From assembly GCF_963576545.1 (NCBI RefSeq), contig NC_083646.1:10436991-10500990 (forward strand): a stretch of DNA of 64,000 nucleotides, in the 5' to 3' direction. Below are positions 58,201 through 64,000 of this stretch, in pieces; positions within the stretch are counted from its first letter, which is position 1, and the number at the start of each line of letters is the position of its first letter. The notes below the pieces were generated by a model. It did no database searches and had not been told where the DNA came from. It was given only the letters and a program-made list of their open reading frames with translations. Made by a program: the position numbers and the translations under genes. Origin of the DNA: Limanda limanda (taxonomy: Eukaryota > Chordata > Actinopteri > Pleuronectiformes > Pleuronectidae).

Positions 58201-60567
58201 ACTTTGTGCATAATATTTGTGCATTATGGACATACGTTTAAAATGCATTTGCTGTGTGGTTAATAAATATGCCTGAATCAAAATAATGATAATCTAAAGT
58301 AAACTCTTTGCAGGGATGTTATTCATCAGGCCTCTCTAGGGTTGCCTCTGGTGCAAACTCAGCTCTCAGGTGAGCTCCACCGTTGGGATACTCACAAACA
58401 GGAGGCAGAGCTTGTTGATTAGTATTTGTAGTAAACACCTGAAACATAAAGTCCTCCTTCAAAATGCTTCATTATGAAAAACATTTGTCAGAACTGTGAC
58501 GCAAGAGTTGACAGCTGTGATTATTTCGGGTGAGCGTGTGAACTTGATAATAAAATCACGGAGGAGTAAGACAGTCCAACCTTTGAATCAGCTGTTTCTG
58601 ACTGAATGAGCAAGACCTTTCAACTTTGTACTTCCACTAACAAACAAGGAACTAAAGGTTAGTGGATATCAGGGTTTGCATCTTCTCAGGAAACACAGCA
58701 ACTTAGACGTGGCTTAATATGTTGTAAAGTCACACACAGTTCCCCAGGTGCTCCTGTTGTTTTACTTAAGAAGATAAATAGATAATGAATTGATCTTAAT
58801 AAGAAGTATTGTAGCTGTAGTAAAAGAGAGATTCAGTTTATTACTCCGAGCCAGAGATCTCCATTGTTGTCCAAATACTCACGACCAATCAATGAGCCAC
58901 ATTATTGAAAGTTGCCTTATCAGGTTGGTCAAGGGACACTGGAGTTTGTGTTGAGTCAACCCCACATACAATACCCTACAGGTGCCACAAATATTCTCTG
59001 GTGCAATAACATTAAACCAGTTAAACAGATGTTTTTTTTAAATGTTCCATTGAGGATTGTATGACATAATTCCTTTAATAGGAACTCTTGGATGTGTGGA
59101 TCTTCTCCTCATTTCAAAAGATGTTTAAGGTCAAAATTATTGGGGTACAGATTAATGACCCTTCTGTACAATAAAAAGATGTCGAACAAAATAAAGCTTC
59201 TCAGACACAGAATCTGAGTCACTGGGATGTAGACACTTGCAGGCTTCTTGTGAAACTGCATTGTGGCTGATATGGCCCAATTATTGAATTTGTTTTGAAA
59301 ATACGAATGTAGCCAGGTCCCACCCAGTACGTTTCCATGTTACTGCTCTTGCAAATCAGCTGGCTAACCAAATCCAGCTTATGAAAATCTGTGTATACCA
59401 GAGGAAACGATGGCGCAATCTGTTTTGTCGTCCTTGGCTTTAGACAGTTACTATACGGTTGCAATATTACGCAAAAGCGCATCTACAGTGGGACAAAGAG
59501 CGGGCAGCAGGCTGAGTGGAGCGCTGAAGGCTGCGACACAAACCAAAGTCTGATCTGAATGGCCTTGTTCAGTCCATTGTGTTGTGCTGTGTGGGTCTGC
59601 ACAGAGAGAAAAAATAGACATGGCCATGTGTCAGAGCAAAGTTCAGAGAGGACAGCGTGGAGGACACCCCCCCCTCCACCCCCCTCCACATCCACACACT
59701 CAACCCTGACATTCCCACCCTGGAGTCGTGCAACGTGTTGCAGCCTGATGTGGTGAAGCAGCAGAACATTCAATTAAAAACAAAGCTCTGTGAGGAAAGA
59801 CCCCAGAGAACTCCTAATATCTCCCCTCTAGTCAAATGAATGGAGGGGGGGGGGGCATAGTTTGACAGCATGAGCTCATTCTGCAACATGTCAAAGCTTT
59901 GTCCTCAGCCAACAACAGGAGGACGATTAACCAGCACCACTCTCATGTTGTTTAGCTAATCCTGCAGCTACTGACCCTGTCCCCACACTGGTAGCACTTT
60001 GCTAACACACATTTGTATCACACTAGCTAACTTGGTTGACTCGTTAGCTAGCTGGTCCAACAAGTGGGAAGACGATGAGAAACACGGCAGACCCGTTCTG
60101 TGTGGATCTGACAGCGACACCTCACTGAGAACTAGCCGAGCAGCAGCAGCTTCCCCCCCGGCTCGCCAGCCTCACTTCAGCCGCTGCTGGAGCTTCTCAC
60201 ACAGGAGAACTTCACCGAGGAGGCTGAGAGGCAAATGTTCACCCGCGGTTTGCGAATCGATCAGTAGCTTCCTGCAAAAACAAGTCTGCTCCTGTTCGGA
60301 ACAGCAGCAGCAACACAGCAGCTCCTCAGCCTGATGCTACAGCTCTCACTCGGTACCTGACCCAGCGTCATGTTAGCGGTGACAGTGGCGCTCGGCAGTG
60401 GGAGCTGTGGGACCAGTGACCCGGCCCGGAGTCCCCTCGGCGGCCCAACATCACACCCGACCCCCGGGAAGGAGAGACTCACCGATTAAAATAGATAAAA
60501 TGAGTCGAACCGCTGGCTCCGGGGAACCTAGGGAGTCCGCCAGCTTCTCCATCAAGGGAGCCGCCAT
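46252..60567 (-). CDS. lpcat3: lysophosphatidylcholine acyltransferase 3 (MBOAT5)
   Basis: Twelve coding exons, all in phase: 60483-60567, 57187-57294, 55232-55338, 54597-54690, 54296-54333, 52007-52185, 51767-51875, 51563-51649, 51081-51244, 49129-49276, 48753-48908 and 46252-46371, giving 464 aa (human 487; the difference is mainly a shorter N-terminus). Blocks [19 protein letters not shown] and [15 protein letters not shown] are diagnostic of LPCAT3. The MBOAT active-site residues are visible: Asn319 in FNINTNAW and His351 in IWHGLHSGY. The enzyme is a multi-pass ER membrane protein that transfers polyunsaturated acyl-CoA onto lysophosphatidylcholine and related lysolipids (Lands cycle). 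The C-terminus KERSEKKQE is lysine-rich and resembles an ER-retention tail. One exon is only 38 bases. The last intron carries a hAT element. Confidence 0.97.
46651..47869. mobile_element. non-autonomous hAT-type element carrying a histone H3 fragment
   Basis: A 1219-bp element flanked by a perfect 8-bp duplication GTGGCACA at 46643-46650 and 47870-47877. The ends are CAGTGTTGGG on the left and the inverse CCCAACACTG on the right. Both subterminal regions repeat words such as GTATTCCGTTAC and AACGGAATAC. The 8-bp duplication and CAG…CTG ends point to the hAT superfamily. No transposase domain was recognised. The interior holds a broken histone H3 coding piece (46823-47075) and a GC-rich stretch (about 47490-47690) of unknown origin. 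It lies in the lpcat3 intron between exons 48753-48908 and 46252-46371. Confidence 0.85.
46823..47075 (+). pseudogene. histone H3 pseudogene fragment inside the hAT element
   Basis: From 46823 the frame reads [19 protein letters not shown] frameshift then falls in the region matching H3 residues about 25-33. From 46902 it resumes with [32 protein letters not shown], and then [18 protein letters not shown]. The histone segment between LP and DLRF (H3 about residues 67-80) is deleted in frame, and the end is replaced by RRVHTGR and a stop at 47073-47075. The start methionine and the first eight or so residues are missing. It cannot encode a working histone. Confidence 0.85.
52471..52912 (+). 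repeat. fish interspersed repeat, longest copy (copy 3 of 4)
   Basis: Starts ACCTCCGCCAAGGACATTATG, then TTTGTTTGTTTGTTT, then GCAGGATTACACAAAAACTC and TTTGGTGCAGATCCAGATC, and ends near GGCCTTAGCTATGAGGGTGG. I recall this order of words as a very common teleost intron repeat. The class is not certain. It lies in an lpcat3 intron. Confidence 0.6.
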
Positions 60568-60650
60568 CTTTCTTGTGGGCGGAAACGTCTCCGCGCGACG
60601 GTTTAGTGAACTCTACTGACTCACGGGCACGCTCGCACGCACGCACACGC
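60568..60650 (-). other. lpcat3: lpcat3 5'UTR and promoter
   Basis: GC-rich sequence directly upstream of the ATG at 60567, bounded by a long (CT)n tract. No acceptor lies next to the ATG, so the start codon is probably in the first exon. The transcription start is probably within or just below the dinucleotide tract. Confidence 0.4.
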
Positions 60651-60657
60651 AGGCGCA

Positions 60658-60659
<2 letters not shown>

Positions 60660-60750
<91 letters not shown>
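60660..60750. repeat. (CT)n-(CA)n compound microsatellite at the lpcat3 promoter
   Basis: About 76 bases of CT repeat with one G interruption, followed by a CA tract. It lies less than 100 bases upstream of the lpcat3 start codon and reads (GA)n on the gene strand. Confidence 0.95.
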
Positions 60751-60988
60751 GTAATCCTTGTTTGCATGTACTTCCCTTCACTCTGTACAGTCTGTCCATA
60801 AGCTCATCTCTACCTTTAAACATAACCACTTCATACTTAACCATAACCTTGACCATAAACATTGATAACTTCAACTAGCTCAGAAAATATGTTTTGTCGA
60901 ATTTAAACCAGGTTTAGATCCCTTGATTTTTAATGATCCTTTAATCCTTTAATGATTTTTCTGTTTCCAAAAAGGCAACAGAAACGAG

Positions 60989-61023
60989 CACACACACACA
61001 CGCGCACACACACACACACACAC
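60989..61023. repeat. (CA)n microsatellite
   Basis: CA tract with a CGCG interruption. Confidence 0.9.
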
Positions 61024-62113
61024 TGCGGTCAAAACCCCGGCAAAATTAAACTGTCATTTATTATTATATGTGATTTTATTTTATTTGTATGTTTTCCCTG
61101 CTTGTGGCACATATGGGCTGACACGTATCTGCAGCAACGCCTCCAGAACTATGACGAAGAGTTGCAGACTCCATGAAGTTTAACCATCAACCCCTCGGTG
61201 TCTGGAAGCAGACCCACACACCTGACCGTGTGGGGGGAGTTTGCCCCCGTATGGTGACATGCAGGTATAACACTTCGTTGGTGTCCCTTTCTATAATAAA
61301 CTTCATAATTTAAATTCACGTGAACATGTCAAAACCAGTCTATGGTCAAAACAAGTCTAGTAGAAATAACCTGTTTTAAAAAGCAACAACCACATTTTAG
61401 TACAGACAGAAATTATTTTACTTAAGTACAATATATCTGTTGTGACAATATACACTATTATTCAAGTAGCATCCTAAATTCACCCTTTTTTATACAAAAG
61501 AATCAAAAACCACTGTAACTACCTTTCTAACTCTACATTTATTTGACGTTCCTATTCATTCCCTCGCCTCATCTGTCTATTGTGTTCCTGTCTACCCCTT
61601 CATATTCTCAATGTTAAACATATAATATTTGTACACATATAAACAATTAGTCAAAAAAGTATTTATAATGGAAATCATTTTACCTTACAGAAACCATGCG
61701 CTGATGTATTATTTAAAAATATGTGACATTGTTTATTTACTGTATTCCCTTGCACTTGTGTTAATATTCCTTGTACTGTGACTTCACATCTCCACCAAAT
61801 GAATAAAATCTACTTTTCACACAACTGCATGTAGTTGTAAACTATAGTGATGCTTACCTTGTTGCAAGATGTGATTTTACAAATAAACCTTATTATCATC
61901 CTATGATTATTATTATTATTGAAGGACTACCTTGTCTTGTATGAATCTGCAGCAGTTACCTCATCTACAAGTAGTACTATTAATCTATTTAATGTTAATT
62001 CAGGGAAAGTCTTACAAAATCTTTACACATAGATTCATGTTTTGAGAGTAAGTTTTAGATAGTTGAGCCAAAACAATTACAACGAGTGGTATGTTCAACC
62101 ATTTGTGGTGAAC

Positions 62114-62190
62114 TGACGTCAGTTGTATCTGTGAATTTTGTTTTTAGACATGAAGTGCGGGCTTCTCTTTAAGAGAAACCTTCTAGAAAA
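62114..62190. promoter_or_regulatory. CRE palindrome with heat-shock-element-like words
   Basis: A perfect TGACGTCA (CREB/ATF site) lies at 62114-62121. About 40-70 bases on, CTTCTCTTTAAGAGAAACC and TTCTAGAA give several alternating TTC/GAA units, close to an HSF-binding element though one spacer is three bases instead of two. No gene start was found nearby. The element is speculative. Confidence 0.3.
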
Positions 62191-63254
62191 ATAGCAAAAG
62201 AGCAAATTTATCCTGCGGACTTGTCGTCAGCCGTGCATGACAGTACTGTCACCACCTACATTTGTGTTACGGTGCAACAATGTCGAAATGTGGAATTAAG
62301 GAAAGCAAAAGGGAATAACAAAAGATAACAAAACAGCAATGTTAATATATGAAGAACTTGACTCTACAGCTTTACAACTTCATCACGTTAAAACAAACTT
62401 GTATCTTTCCCAGTGCATGCAGGGTATTCAAAATGAGACTGAATATCATCCAATCAAAGAGCTCCTTACTCATCCAGACAGCACAAAGAGAGGCCGGGCT
62501 TCTGCCGTCTCAGCCAATCAAACTCAGCTTCAGAAACAGGTCTCAGTCACATTGGGCGAAATCAACCTTTACCGACAAATGTGTTAAAACGTTTCTTATT
62601 CTTGTTGTCGCCAGTGCAATTTAAGAAATGAATGTAAGGCAAAACGTTCATATTCAAACTGACCCTCTTTTGTTGTATGTTTTATTATAGTGAATGTAAT
62701 TGAATCAATTCAAGATCAGTTAACAATGAATGAATTGCACAATATATCTGTTATTTTGACCTTCACAGAGAAGGTTCTGTTTGTTTATGTGTCCATGCCC
62801 ATTTAGATCACTGGAAAACAAAAGTCATGGGCCAAACAGTTCACAATAAAGTAACAAACAATAGAGTAATATATATTTTGTAAATCTTTCGGATGGTTCA
62901 AAGGTAAACAGATATAATAATATCTATAATAGTAATATAATAGTTTTTCACACCAAATAAACACAGTAATACCTACAAGCTTTAGCCAGATTTGAATGGA
63001 ACAAAGATTTTAGAGCAGTAGCAAGTTCTACAAGATGATTTAAAAGTATTCATGGAATTGTTTACTGTACTTTTAGAGTCTAAAATAGTTGCACAGTGCC
63101 ACATATAAGTGGACCTGGAAGCCTGGATCCTCATGCAGTCTGAAATCCAAGGTTTTACATATAGTTAGTTGTTTATTTCCATAAAGATAAAGCTACTCAG
63201 ATTGTATGATATTGTAGATAGGAACCAAAGTGATAGAACCAAAGGATTCACGCA

Positions 63255-63370
63255 TGTTTAGGGGACTTATGTGTGTGTACTTTGGTGCAGATCCAAACAA
63301 AAATCTGGATGGAGTGAATATAAATGTGGTTTCATTAGGGATCTGTTGGGCCCTGGTGTCCATATGTGCT
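63255..63370 (+). repeat. fish interspersed repeat fragment (copy 4 of 4)
   Basis: Contains TTTGGTGCAGATCCAAACAAAAAT, then GTGGTTTCATTAGG and GGGCCCTGGTG, in the same order as the right half of 52471-52912. Confidence 0.5.
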
Positions 63371-63831
63371 CTTCCAAAAGCCCTTTTACTTTCAATTTGA
63401 GACATTTTATTTGATTTTGCTTATGTGACTAGTGGTGGAGACATTTCAAAATGACATTACTTTGAACCTTTTTAAATATTGCACATTTAAAAGAAACGAC
63501 AGTGTCTCTACTTTAATTTTATGTAGTTATTCTATTATCATAAGTATTTTTACTCTTACTACATTTTCCCCTTCCTTGTGCTGTGTCGATTGTGAATTTT
63601 TTTTTCATCTTACCTTATCCTAACTTAATTGAACTTATCTTGACTCAACTCAACTCATCCTATCTTATCTCATCTAATCTTGTCTCTAAAGAAAATATAC
63701 AGTTCTGCCAGTGCACGTCCATGGCACACACCGGCCTCTGCAGTAACAACATGTCTTTGAACGCAGCACGCCATTTCGCTCGCTCCCCTTCCTCACATGG
63801 GGAGATGCGTTCACGGGCGTTCCGCTACGAG

Positions 63832-63881
63832 CCAATCGAGCTGAATGAGAGGAGGGGTCAACTTCTCCGTGTTCATAAAAG
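63832..63881 (+). promoter_or_regulatory. CCAAT and TATA core promoter of an unseen gene
   Basis: CCAAT at 63832-63836 and CATAAAAG (TATA box) at 63874-63881 are 40 bases apart on the + strand. The sequence after them is pyrimidine-rich and free of an obvious coding start up to the window end. Transcription would start near 63905-63910, and the exon would run off the right edge. Which gene this is cannot be seen. Confidence 0.45.
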
Positions 63882-64000
63882 CCCTCAGCTGCTCTCTCAC
63901 GGCCGCTGTTCTCTCCCCTTGTCGAAGCATCACCCGGTGAACCGTCGCTACCGTTTTTAATTCTCCAGCTTTGTCAAAGAAAAACACAACAACCGCAAAC

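Larger units (their letters stand above)
60751..63830. other. intergenic region to the right of lpcat3
   Basis: Mostly AT-rich, with a (CA)n tract at 60989-61023, a TTA triplet run near 61904-61920, a cluster of CRE/heat-shock-like motifs near 62114-62190 and a repeat fragment near 63255. No exon with splice signals and protein similarity was found. Confidence 0.5.

Noticed and set aside
60479..60878. Open frames of 101-131 residues over the CT tract near lpcat3
   Set aside because: Same artefact: low-complexity repeat translation overlapping the real first exon of lpcat3.
60600..64000. miR-200c/miR-141 cluster, expected near this synteny block
   Set aside because: I looked for the mature miRNA words TAATACTGCC and TAACACTGTC and did not see them in this region.

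Overview
This window is a gene-dense stretch of a vertebrate nuclear genome, almost certainly a ray-finned fish and probably a percomorph. The evidence is interrupted coding regions with GT-AG introns, proteins closest to remembered vertebrate families, compact introns, many (CA)n/(GA)n microsatellites, and fish-type repeats such as hAT elements with 8-bp target duplications. Five complete protein-coding genes can be read exon by exon with every splice phase consistent. From left to right they are gnb3 (+), cdca3 (-), pex5 (-), clstn3 (-) and lpcat3 (-). All five have human orthologs on 12p13.31, so this is a conserved syntenic block with a fish-specific local order.

Layout: 1-2689 is non-coding flank with simple repeats. 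2690-6510 is gnb3 (340 aa, G protein beta-3). It converges tail to tail with cdca3 (about 6840-10300; 452 aa, mitotic regulator with a KEN box). 11750-21370 is pex5 (680 aa, PTS1 import receptor). 22320-43300 is clstn3 (956 aa, calsyntenin-3). 45000 or 46030 to about 60650 is lpcat3 (464 aa, MBOAT lysophospholipid acyltransferase). From 60650 to the end no gene body is seen, but the last 200 bases look like a CCAAT/TATA promoter for a gene that starts beyond the right edge.

The genes do not form a pathway: they cover phototransduction-type G protein signalling, mitotic entry, peroxisomal import, synaptic adhesion and phospholipid remodelling. What they share is chromosomal linkage.

The most unusual items are: (1) a 1.2-kb non-autonomous hAT-type element with an 8-bp target-site duplication inside an lpcat3 intron, carrying a broken histone H3 coding fragment; (2) two adjacent in-frame pex5 exons that look like a tandem duplication of the exon specific to the long PEX5 isoform, which is used for PEX7/PTS2 import; (3) a second hAT element in a cdca3 intron with a BED-finger remnant; (4) a G2/M-like promoter at cdca3; and (5) promoter-like motif clusters at 62.1 kb and 63.8 kb without an assigned gene. 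No tRNA, rRNA, CRISPR array or viral gene was recognised.
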